From positions 17,294,669 to 17,358,668 of the forward strand of contig JAQNBH010000015.1 in assembly GCA_028752905.1 (NCBI GenBank): a stretch of DNA of 64,000 nt. The letters run 5' to 3'. The notes beneath the pieces were generated by a model. That model was not told the origin of the DNA. It ran no database searches and saw only the letters and a list, made by a program, of their open reading frames with translations. The translations under genes and the position numbers were made by a program. Shown one piece after another: positions 11,801 through 21,413 of the stretch. Source of the DNA: Cladorhizidae sp. MBARI D1340-BT2. Taxonomy: Eukaryota; Porifera; Demospongiae; Poecilosclerida; Cladorhizidae. The number at the start of each line of letters is the position of its first letter. The first letter of the stretch is position 1.

Positions 11801-11981
11801 CACTCGACCTCGGTAAATAACTTACTGCTGACAGAAGCCGCAATATCACTTCTACTCGTCCTTGCCAGAACTTGACAATGGCTAAACTAGGGTGGGGGAC
11901 CAGGAGCCTTCTGCCACAGTCCGCCCTCCTGATACGTACACGGCCCGTGGTAAGACCGAAATAGTGGTGTTCTGCCTCCAT
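8732..11981 (-). CDS. Gene B: four-helix membrane protein, family unknown (paralogue 2 of 3)
   Basis: Four coding exons on the minus strand, 11826-11981, 10988-11215, 10683-10841 and 8732-8884, encode 231 aa. Introns are phase 0 with donors gtaagt, gtgagt and gtaaga. Helices lie near residues 41-70, 90-112, 130-149 and 184-204. It shares IVKFWQGRVEVILR and RFLN with its paralogues. The start at 11981 gives an N-terminus about 17-30 aa longer than gene C, with a basic stretch (residues 14-25). No Met lies closer to the signature in frame, so either this start is right or a further 5' exon exists. Gene A converges on it. The last exon ends in a Pro/Thr-rich tail. Function unknown; a MARVEL-like fold is only a hypothesis. 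Confidence 0.85.
8885..10682 (-). other. Gene B intron 3
   Basis: A 1.8-kb intron. It includes poly-C and poly-G tracts near 10242-10257 and 10640-10654 but no exon or transposon that I can recognise. Confidence 0.6.
10683..10841 (-). CDS. Gene B exon 3
   Basis: Fifty-three codons between acceptor 'aatgtag' and donor gtaaga. It begins with Asp-Ile like gene C exon 3, encodes helix 3, then a charged loop with a triple-Arg patch. A poly-C/poly-G run in the following intron lies about 25-40 bp from the donor. Confidence 0.85.
10988..11215 (-). CDS. Gene B exon 2
   Basis: Seventy-six codons between acceptor 'gttttag' and donor gtgagt. It completes helix 1 and encodes a hydrophilic loop, helix 2 and the RFLN motif followed by a His/Lys-containing segment. 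Confidence 0.85.
11826..11981 (-). CDS. Gene B exon 1
   Basis: Fifty-two codons ending in LLSA before donor gtaagt. The family signature K-F-W-Q-G-R-V-E-V-I-L-R is near its end, in the same place relative to the splice site as in genes A and C. The exact start codon is the least certain point. Confidence 0.75.
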
Positions 11982-12204
11982 TGTTATTTTATTCTTAGTG
12001 AACCAGAGTGGATGCGCCCTAGATATAATTAGTAGTATTGGCGCGCATGTGCGTGCAAGAGTGCACAGTACGTTTACCTTTCAGTTACAATGGGTCACGT
12101 GGTTAAATGCAGAAACGACAAAAATAATAATAGTTAGCATTATTATTGGTGATAATAATAGCAGTTTCGAGAGGAATCTCTCCCAGGAGCACATGTATTT
12201 GATC
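11982..12204. other. Upstream region of gene B
   Basis: About 220 bp between the gene B start and the first LINE remnant. Contains 'ggcgcgcatgtgcgtgc' and AT-rich trinucleotide runs. The promoter should be here; no TATA box is evident. Confidence 0.4.
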
Positions 12205-12655
12205 CCCTGATGCCTGTCTCCTGGGGGGCCCCTGGCTTGGATTCTGTCTCGGCTGCTCTTCGTAACAAAATCATTGCCCTACTATATATATAGAGGTCAT
12301 GAGAAACGGGCTCAAATTTGTCTCTGCTCAGGATGCCTTATCCTGCTCTGTAATTCATTTTCTATCCCTAAGCTGCTGTACACCCTCAGGACTTCTCCAT
12401 GTTTTCTCTCGCCTACCCTGATAGATTATGACGAGGTCAATCGTGAGTACTAACATTAATTTCTCAGAGGATGTCCATTCTTGGTTGCAGGCTACTCTCC
12501 CTGTTGGACTAGGGGTTCTTGGAATCATAAATGCAGTGCCGTTTGCTCCTCTACTTTAAGCTGCTGCCACTCATGAGCTGGTCCAAGCCATCCTGCCACC
12601 TCACTTTTTTCACTCCTTGTCCCTTTTGTGGATGATACCCTTTCAGTATGGTCTA
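12205..12655 (+). pseudogene. LINE (non-LTR retrotransposon) reverse-transcriptase C-terminal relic
   Basis: Interrupted frames read KFVSAQDALS, then FSIPKLLYTLRTSPCFLSPTL, YDEVNR, and further on a glycine motif and THELVQAILPPHF. This order is familiar from the region downstream of the RT catalytic core in a widespread invertebrate LINE group. Frameshifts and stops make it non-functional. The piece at 56260-57240 looks like the next downstream part of the same kind of element. Truncated at both ends. Confidence 0.6.
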
Positions 12656-14420
12656 TGGATCACGGCAATAACCACCATGTGGTGCGCCTCCAGAAGTCCT
12701 GGGATCTTTGTTGCAGAATGCACTTGACAATTTGGCTCGAGCCTGGCTTTTGGCTGTTTCAGCGAAAGAACCGTGTGCATAGCTAAATAGCGGCTGGAAT
12801 GCAGGAAAGAAGGTGATGACAGCAGCAGAGAAAGGTTTAGAGAAGAAGAAAATAACAGAACTCAAAGGGATGGTGGTCAGATGAAGTAGGAAGCGATACG
12901 TACAGGAAAGGGGTTTGTAGGAAATAAAGACAGCGAAAACCTCTGTGATGAATATAAAAAAGCTAAGGGAAACAGTGAAGCTGGTAAGGAAAGGGAAGTG
13001 TGTTTACCTCCCTTCAATTACAATTATGCATTGTCCATTCTGCATCCATTTCAGTGAGCAAACTGCAATGGTACGAGTTCAAGGTCCTCCTCCTACAATG
13101 TTAGCATTTTTTCTCGATATTTGCCAAGATGATGACTTTGTAACAAGCAATCAAGCATGCTGATGTATCGGAGTACTTTACATGAAATACAAGCAACAGG
13201 AAATGAGCCCAACACAAGCATGGGGAACTGGTTGACTTGTGTTCAAGGCTCCAGCGATTGGCCAAATTTACAAGTCAATCCATGACAGGTGGTGATTCAA
13301 CTGAAATTTTTTTTCTTCAAAATTCGATCCTAACATTTGAAGGCAAGTCTTCGTATGCTGTTGAATGAAGCTGAATGCCCTTAATCATTTGATGACTTGA
13401 AATGGGTGGATGGTCATCTCTGTACCATATATTGTGAGGCCTACGACCTCACTGCAAATGACCAGCATCTGACTTTAGTTATTGAAGAGGATGGTCACCC
13501 AGTCCTCTGGCTTGCTGAAAGCACTCACGGCCATCGTTCCAACAACTTGCACTCCCAGCAATCTGGGATGATGTGGTTGCAATTTCACAATGCCTTTGAT
13601 GAGGACGTCATGCATCGTCATGTCAACGACAGCGAGGCACCCTACAATGACACCATACTATCAGGAACTCTTCCTACTCAAAGAAAAGGTGGCCATGATG
13701 GTGACTAGATACTTGTTATATGGCCTATATATATACATCAGAACAGGGAGAGGAACATCAGCTCGTATACATGTACCAGTATGATATGGACTATGATCAA
13801 AATGTCTTGGTAAGCACAACAACAAAAATAGAGCAAAATTTCACCAATGAACAGCATTCCATCTCTCAATGACTTCTCGGAGATGGTTGAGAATCAAGAC
13901 TGTCAGCAGAGAAGCAACTTTATGTTTCTACCAATGGGACAGATCTCATTAACCTTAATACTTAATACTGGCCAAAATTTGTTCACAGGGCAAAATTGCA
14001 TTGACAACTGCACCAAGTGGTGTTACTCCAACCTTGGGGATGTCACTCGATGCACACTACGTTCAAGATTCCCCAAGATACACACAGAATAGATCAACCC
14101 ACCTGTAACATCACATGGGATAGTTCTGACCAAAGTGACCAATATATATGTGAGTTCTGATATGTACAGTTCGCTGTTAAAGGAACACTTGTCAAAGATT
14201 ATTTACTAGCTGAGATCGTTATCACATCGTATTCCCTTCTTGCAATCCTGAGCAGAGTAGTTGAGACCGGGGTATAAAAGAGGAGGTGGGCCCGGCTGGA
14301 AGTAAGCAGGAAAACACACACATTCCTGGTGCTAACGCCAATATTGTTCACACATTCCTGGAACTGGGACTCTTTTTATACGTGTGGCACAAGGGCAGAC
14401 ACAGGGGAGTTCTTAAGAGC
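12656..14420. other. Unassigned intergenic DNA
   Basis: A few medium open frames (for example 13397-13708 +, about 103 codons, with WLAESTHGHRS) resemble nothing I know. They may be pieces of an unrecognised transposon. No RNA gene or repeat array seen. Confidence 0.35.
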
Positions 14421-14424
14421 TATA

Positions 14425-14605
14425 TTTAATGGTTAGGTTATCCATGAGTACTAATAGTGGAGATAGTCACATGAGTGTTAATGGTTATCCATGAGTGCTA
14501 ATGGTGGAGATGGTCACATGAGTGTTAATGGTGGAGATAGTCACATGAGTGTTAATGGTTGAGGTTATCCAGAGCACTAATGGTGGAGATAGTCACATGA
14601 GTGTA
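14425..14605. repeat. Short tandem repeat array
   Basis: Four to five imperfect copies of 'ggtggagatagtcacatgag' linked by 'tgttaatggttatcc' modules. Confidence 0.75.
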
Positions 14606-15028
14606 TACCCCTTTTCAAGGCCATAGCTGATGACCCTTTGTTATTTAGATGTTGAAATGTGCTCTATTTTGTGGCTTGTTGTCAGCTGATGATCACTGCA
14701 GAGGTCAGATAAGCCACTCGACACAACATGTAAAGGTAAGAGCAGCCGAGAGCTACCCTGGCCTATTCAGCGATCCAATTATGACAAAACATTAGTTGGA
14801 CAATGTACTCCTGGTTCATGGGTGGGAACAGTCAAATATGTCTGTAGCATAGATTCAGAAAAAGGTAAGATCCGGTCTGTCATTATGAGATAATTATAGT
14901 ATAGTAGTTTCATTAATGCCATGAGTATTGCTTTGTTTAGTTATTGAGGCAAGTATGGGGAAAATGCATAGGAAATCATTCAGGAGGAGTCTTCTTTAGA
15001 TGCTCCACCTGATTGAGATGATTCTGAG

Positions 15029-15515
15029 TACCAGCCTAAGAGCTTGACTCTGAGTCTCCGATGGATGTGTACCAGCCTACTCTAGATTGACTCCGAGTCT
15101 CTGATGGGTGTGTACCAGCCTACTCTAGATTGACTCCGAGTCTCTGATGGGTGTGTACCAGCCTACTCTAGATTGACTCCGAGTCTCTGATGGGTGTGTA
15201 CCAGCCTACTCTAGATTGACTCCGAGTCTCTGATGGGTGTGTACCAGCCTACTCTAGATTGACTCCGAGTCTCTGATGGGTGTGTACCAGCCTACTCTAG
15301 ATTGACTCCGAGTCTCTGATGGGTGTGTACCACCTACTCTGGATTGATTCCAAGTCTCTGACGAGTGTTAGTACCAGCCTACTCCTCTAGAGTTTGACCA
15401 ACTCTCTGATGAGTGTTAGTACCAGCCTACTCCTCTAGAGCTTGACTCTGAGTCTCCGATGGGTGTGTACCAGCCTACTCCTCTAGAGCTTAACTCCGAG
15501 TCTCTGAGGGACGTG
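15029..15515. repeat. 43-bp tandem repeat array
   Basis: About 11 copies of a 43-bp unit ('ctccgagtctctgatgggtg' plus 'tgtaccagcctactctagattga'). The central six are nearly identical, while the outer ones diverge and vary in length, the usual pattern of an unequal-crossover array. Confidence 0.9.
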
Positions 15516-15943
15516 AGTATTGTGGTATTGTGTAACATTTAAATAAGAACGCATCCAGATATGTCCCAGTAATCAATGCTATAGTAAACTCTCTGTAGTC
15601 ATAAGCAATTAGTGAGCAACACATGTTGGTGACAATGGTACATGCCACATCTCCCTTTCTCCCAGGATGCTCAACAAGGGGCCGGATGATGGTCCCAGCT
15701 CTTGATCTGTTCATTATTTGTTGAGGGGTTGTTGGGTTGGCTTCTTCCCTGTTGCTGGAGTCTGTGGGTCTGTGGATTTCTAGGCAAAGCAGGTGTCAGA
15801 TTTGCACCGCTTTTGTCTATGTTGATTTTACTGTCAAAAACTCAAAATAAATCATAGCCTCAGCCAATTATTGCTGCGTGAAAATATATAATTTTCCAGT
15901 CAAAAAGAGAGGAATTATATGTCAAAAAAGTCTTTCCGGTATC
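15516..15943. other. Spacer, nothing recognised
   Basis: Lies between the 43-bp repeat array and the gypsy-like relic. A minus-strand frame at 15490-15714 has no recognisable motif. Confidence 0.4.
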
Positions 15944-17830
15944 TCATTTAGGTTTCGGTGATTCCTCCTGACTAGTCACGTAGAGGTGTAGGGTTGTCAG
16001 CATGTGAGACAACTTGTCTTTGTCTGTGACCATCTGTGGTAATCCATACTTGGGAATCTTCTCGTAGCTGTGGTAGTTCATGACCTCGGTATCATCCATC
16101 AAAGTCTTTCTTTTGAACTCATTGTTCTGGAATGTAAACTGTTCGAGATAGTCTATTTTGGGATCAATTGCTCTGACAGTTGAGGGATATTTACTCACAG
16201 TTTTCTTCCCATTGGGGAGTTCTGCAGGTGAGAGGTCACACCAAGGAAAGGGTGTTGAATGATACATGCCATGTCAATAGACTGTCTGTACCCTCTCTCT
16301 TCTGGTCTATTACTCTGGGGGAAATGGGAGCTGCAAACTCTGTAAATTCATGGGATGAGTATTAGGGGCCGTTGTCACTGATAACCATTTCTGGAATCCC
16401 ATGTCTTGAGAATACTGTCTTCAAGGCTTGGATAATGCTGAAAGTTTGATGACCTCTGGATATCTGCGATGATAAGGATGTAGTTTTTACCTCTGAGAGT
16501 AAACAGGTCTGATGCCACCCTCTGCCAAAGACAGTCAGGTACCCTGAATGTGATGAGTGGCTCACTTCTGGGTGCGAATTCCTTTACACATGCTCACATT
16601 GCTTCACCACCAGGTTGTTTATGTCTTGAGAAATCCCAGGCCACCACACTGATGTCTTTGCTCGTTGAGGGCAATGTTACAACATACCCTGGTGACTGAT
16701 GATGTGTAGCTTCTGGAGTGTTTACTTGTGCAGACTATCCTGCATCCATGGAGTAGGAGACCTTGCCAAATAGTAACTTCTCCGTAGTCTTTTAAGTAAG
16801 CCTGCTCAGCTTTCCTTTTGTCTGGCCATCCACTGTGGCAGTAGTTCATGACAACTGAACAAATAGGATCTGCTGCTTGGGAACTGCGATACACATCCAG
16901 TTTGCTTTAGCTTGCTGGCAGGTGATTTACATGCACTTGCATGAATGATTTAACTTCTTCTTGCATAGTTGCTTCACACTCACTCATGTCAGAATCTGTT
17001 GGAGCTCTTGACAAGGTGTCTGCTGTGCTGGTACATGCTCGATGTAATCAAGGCGCAAACGGAACATTAGTATATACTCTTGGTGGTAACCTATCCAGAT
17101 TTTTCATTCCCAGCAGAGGTACCAGAATAGTCAGTTTCAAGCCGAAATTGCATTCCCAGAATGTAGTTTGAGAACTTCTCGCGGGCCCAGGTGCTTGCCA
17201 GCCACTCTTTCTCTATTTGTGTGTATCTGCAATCGGTCTCCATCACCACTGGTTTCCAATTCTCTGCACTTCTTTTGGAGTAGTACTTGCTCAAATCCAT
17301 AGGATGAAGTGCCAGCAGATATCTTTGTTTCTGCTTTGGGGATGTAAAGGGAGAGCATTGTTGGTTTCACCAATTTGTCTTTCACTCGAAAGAAAGTCTG
17401 ATGTTGTAGATCTCCCCATAACCATGCAACATTCTTTCCAAGGAGCTTCCTTAAGGGTCGTGTCAGATCTGCTAAATGTGGGGAGAATCTTCTCATGGTT
17501 TACCATCCCCATGAAGCATCTGAGCTCAGGCACACTCTCTGATGCTTTCATCTTGGCAATGGCTTTCGTCTTTGAGGGGTCTGGTTGTATTTTCCTCGTT
17601 GTCAATGAGATGTCCGAGGAATGTCATTTTGGATTGACGAAATTTGCACTCATCTTTGTTCAATGTTCTCCCAGCATCTGCTATCCTTTGGAGTGCTGTT
17701 GTCAATCTGCCAAATGTGGGGATAATCTTCCCAGCTGGTTTACCATCCCCATGAAGCATCTGAGCTCAGGCACACTCTCTGATGCCTTCATCTTGGCAAT
17801 GGCTTTCGTCTTTGAGGGCTCTGTCCTACT
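15944..17830 (-). pseudogene. Ty3/gypsy-like retroelement relic: RT C-terminus, RNase H, integrase
   Basis: Read on the minus strand, broken frames give in order: the end of RT (LNKDECKFRQSKMTFLGHLI, about 17620-17700); the connection to RNase H (FSPHLADLTRPLRKLL and QIEKEWLAS); a degraded integrase zinc-binding segment; the integrase core with HGIPEMVISDNGP (16362-16425), which contains the second catalytic Asp; and an integrase C-terminal part (YHSTPFPWCDLSPAELPNG). Many frameshifts and stops; clearly dead. Two internal blocks are duplicated: 17480-17582 recurs at 17720-17820, and 17607-17708 recurs at 18089-18190. Confidence 0.75.
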
Positions 17831-18088
17831 ACTCTCTGTTCGTTTGGCTCCTTAGCTGGGATAGCCAGGGATAGCGATTCCCCCTTCAGCTATTCCACCA
17901 GCGCTATTAGAATATAGTAGGCATCTTGATGTTCTTTTATTCTGATTTCCAGTCTTCTGTGATCTCCCCTATGCAGTGTTTCCTGCAAGGGATACAATAT
18001 ACAACTACGACAACCATGAGTTTTCTGTTTACATTCTTTGTTAATGTTTAAGTTATATTAAGCATGTCCTGATTGTATTCCTGATCAA

Positions 18089-18190
18089 TGAGATGTCCAA
18101 AGAATGTCATTTTGGATTGACGAAATTTGCACTCATCTTTGTTCAATGTTCTCCCAGCATTTGCTATCATTTGGAGTGCTGTTGTCAATC
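18089..18190 (-). repeat. Duplicated gypsy RT segment
   Basis: About 102 bp, some 95% identical to 17607-17708, in the same orientation. It sits exactly at the point where the retroelement reading direction flips from minus to plus. Confidence 0.8.
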
Positions 18191-18199
18191 TAGCATCAT

Positions 18200-20105
18200 G
18201 TTCAGTTTGATCTTATTCAAGACCCCCTTACAACAGGGAAAACATTCACATCCCACTCTCAACAGGCAGATGAAAAAGCAGAAGATTTTCCAAACGATCT
18301 TAAGAAACTTTTCAAATGGGCCTACCCTGATGAAGCAGGGTAACCTCTGGAATATTGTTACAATGTCTCCTAACTGGATTGCAGGTCCCTGTGAGACAGC
18401 AGATGCTGTTATGTGGACAACCAACAACCTTTGAACAAGCCGTTAAGGATGCTAAGGAAATTGAGTATGCCTTGAACTTTGAAACTAAGGCCGAACCTGC
18501 GAAGGGTATCAATGCGATCAGCAAGTCCGATCCATTGTGCAACCCCAAACTAGCGATGCCATTACAGCAGGCCTTGGACCAGATGACAAAGCATCTTGAA
18601 GCTCTGGAAAAGAGACTGCAAACAAATGCCGAGGTTACTTCCAATGTATGCTACATGTCACGAAACCGGCGAAGGGAGAACCAAGTAAGGTATACCCCAG
18701 CTGAGGACCAACCCTGTTGGGAGTGTGGTGAACTAGACACTTCAAACATGATTGCCCTCATTTAAACTACAACGGGCTGACCCGACCGGTGGGGGGCTGG
18801 CCAAGGAAGTAGCTTGTATCCACCGACCAACTCAAACTACTAGTGTCAATGCCATATTCTATGCAAATGGCCTGATTGGTCAAGCACCTATATATGAGAA
18901 TTTTACTGGACTCTGGTGCTGCTGTGTCAGTCGTATGTTATGAATCTTTGGCAGATAAGTACCGTCAGAAATTGACCAAATCAGCAGGAGCTGTAAGTGC
19001 TAATTGGTATGCCACTGGATGTGGTCGGATAAACAACAATAACCATAGCTATGGGATCGTTCAGTGCGGCAGAACAGGATTTTACTGTGATTCAAAACCT
19101 AACTGTGGACTGCCTACTGGGAGCTGATTTCTAAAGGAGCATATGGCAGTTGCAGAAACAGTACTCTCTCTCTCTCTTGGAAAAAGCTCGGTTCCAATAT
19201 TTATGGGACAAAGGATTTGGCAATTGGTAGCCACTCAACTGATAGTGTGGCAGTGACAGCTCCAAAAGACATGGGATTCCAGGTCACATGATGCAACTGA
19301 TATGTGGAGAGCTTTAGGGGTGTTTTGGTGAGATTTTGGTGAGAAGCAATAGTTACATCGATGAATGGGGCACTGCTTACACATCCACATGTGTTGCATG
19401 AACACTGTGCCATGTTACATCAGGAAAGCAAGCTTGCAGATCATGAACACCAGTCCCACACCAGTCACCATCTACAAAGGTATGAAGCTTAGAGAAGTCA
19501 ATCTCAGGTACAAACTGAAAGATCAGGAGCTGATGACAGTCAGGCAGGAGCATTCAACTCCAGAAATTGAGCATTATTCTATAATCTACAGACTTGACAC
19601 CCTCTGAGAAAACACAACTCCGTGGTCGGTTGACAGAGTTTGCCGTTCTCTTTGCACCCATGGGAGGTCCTGTTGGCCAAACCTCAGCTATCAAGCATGC
19701 AATATTGACTGAGGGACTACCCACAAGGCAACCAATGTGCAGACCACCTGAAGCACTCAAGGGCATGGTTGAGGGTGAGTTGACAAAGATGCAAGGAGTG
19801 GTGAAAGCTAGTTGCAGCCCATGGTCATCCCCGATAGTGATGGTGGTGTGGGTTCTTGGCGTTTTTGTGTTGACTATCGCAAACTGAACTCCATTACCCA
19901 TCAGGATGCCTACACACTCCCCAGGACTGATGCCACCTTTGATTCTCTCACCGGCTCGACCCATTTCACTACACTAGACCTGGTCTCCGGCTATTGGCAG
20001 GTAGAAGTTGAAGAGCAAGATAAGGAAAAGACTGCGTTCTCCACTCCTAAAGGTCGCTTTAGTTTATTGTAATGCCATTTGGTCTTACCAATGCACCTGC
20101 CATGT
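18200..20105 (+). pseudogene. Ty3/gypsy-like retroelement relic: gag, protease, RT N-terminus
   Basis: Plus-strand pieces in order: capsid-like gag (ADEKAEDFPNDLKKLFKWAY, then VPVRQQMLLCGQPTTFEQAV); a zinc-knuckle remnant CWECGEL with its last Cys/His shifted out of frame; an aspartic protease active site LLDSGAAVSVV (about 18900); and RT start FCVDYRKLNSITHQDAYTLP with LDLVSGYWQVEV (19860-20010). It stops right after the RT motif ending TNAPA, where a foldback element begins. Frameshifted and inactive. Its content is complementary to the minus-strand relic next door. Confidence 0.75.
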
Positions 20106-20242
20106 GGATGGTGAAGATCCACAGAAATGAACAGTTAAAAATATGAATTCACCATTCCAACTATCATTCTTTTAAGTTAGACCAAAACCAATGTTGAATC
20201 CATATTTTTAACTGATCATTTCTGTGAATCTTCACCATGGCT
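20099..20242. repeat. Foldback/MITE-like element
   Basis: Arms of about 45-50 bp (20099-20152 and 20195-20242) are inverted repeats sharing 'ggtgaagat-cacagaaatga' and 'cagttaaaaatatg', with a 5-bp insertion in the left arm. The element ends the adjacent gypsy RT relic. Confidence 0.7.
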
Positions 20243-20289
20243 AAACCCGATAATCTTTCCTCTGACATTGTTGAATGGAGGTAGAAGCT

Positions 20290-20790
20290 TGATCTGGCTG
20301 TTTCAATGTGTTGTCAAATTAACTACTTGCCTCTAATCTCCCCATTCCGTCCATCTCTGTTCTTGAATTTGTCCATTCTATTAAGCTTCCAAAGTCATCA
20401 TTCATTCTTGCCACATTTTAACATCCACCCTCTTCAAATGATCACCTAATCAGTTATTCACTTCTCCTACTCATTCCATAGCTTTCCGCAAAGGAACATA
20501 TTCTAATTGGTGACTTTAATGTCAATTTCTTGTTGTCTTACCACTCTTAGATAAGATCCATGAAATATCTGGCCTTTTTTCTCTAAATCAAATTATCCAT
20601 CGTAGAGTCGTGGCGAGCATCTGTAATAACCCACTAACTGTTGGTTTAAACATGCTACCTCTGCATGTAGCAACTGTTCTAGACTGAAAAGGAACTATAT
20701 AAATTAATTACTCACAAAGCTAGATATAAAATTAACTGTACCTCGCTTGATGTACCCGTGTCCTACTTCACCCATGCCATCAAAGCCTTG
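20290..20790 (+). pseudogene. LINE endonuclease (EEP) relic, CR1/L2-like
   Basis: Across frameshifts the plus strand reads FVHSIKLPKSSFILATF, then SAKEHILIGDFNVNFLLSY, IHEISGLFSLNQIIH and NNPLTVGLNMLP. GDFN is the catalytic Asp/Asn motif of the AP-endonuclease-like domain that nicks DNA for LINE insertion. Only this N-terminal domain is present; no RT follows. Confidence 0.65.
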
Positions 20791-21413
20791 AAAAGTTGAT
20801 CTATTTGCCAGGCAGGCAAGATACCAGCACATGTGGAAGTATGTGTACCATCCTAATTATATATAGCAACTACAACTCTTACCATGTTTATGATGTGCTT
20901 ACTTTAAGTATTGGCTTCCAAACACTCGTGAGCTGGACCAAGTATATTGTGCAAGGCACCAGTGAAAATAAAATATAACTCTATTATGTGTCCTTTCTGT
21001 ACTACACAAAGCATTAACTTAAAGTTAGCTTGCACGAGGGATGCAGTACCTAGAGGTTACTTGTCATGCCACAAGTACAAAATTTCAGAACTTCAGTCAA
21101 GTCCGACAGGCAATGCCTCTCAGTCAGTAGCTTCATCTATGGTGAGGTTATCACCTGTGACTACATCTACATGATTATAATTACTAACAGGTGTCACAGG
21201 GTATATATATATACATAGCAAGCACTATCATAGAAGCATGTGTGATTGTTAGGACTATATACCTAGGTCCAGGTTTATTAAAACTTGTGAACCTCTACAA
21301 CAGGTGCAATATAAATCAAGTGCATATGCTAGAAAGCATCCTGGGTTACATAAAAACTGGCCTTTTTAACCTCCGAATATAACTTTACAGTGGAAAAAAT
21401 GAATCAGGCTCAT
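20791..21413. other. Spacer, nothing recognised
   Basis: AT-rich DNA between the LINE relic and the long minisatellite, with a short TA run near 21201. No gene or RNA signal. Confidence 0.4.
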
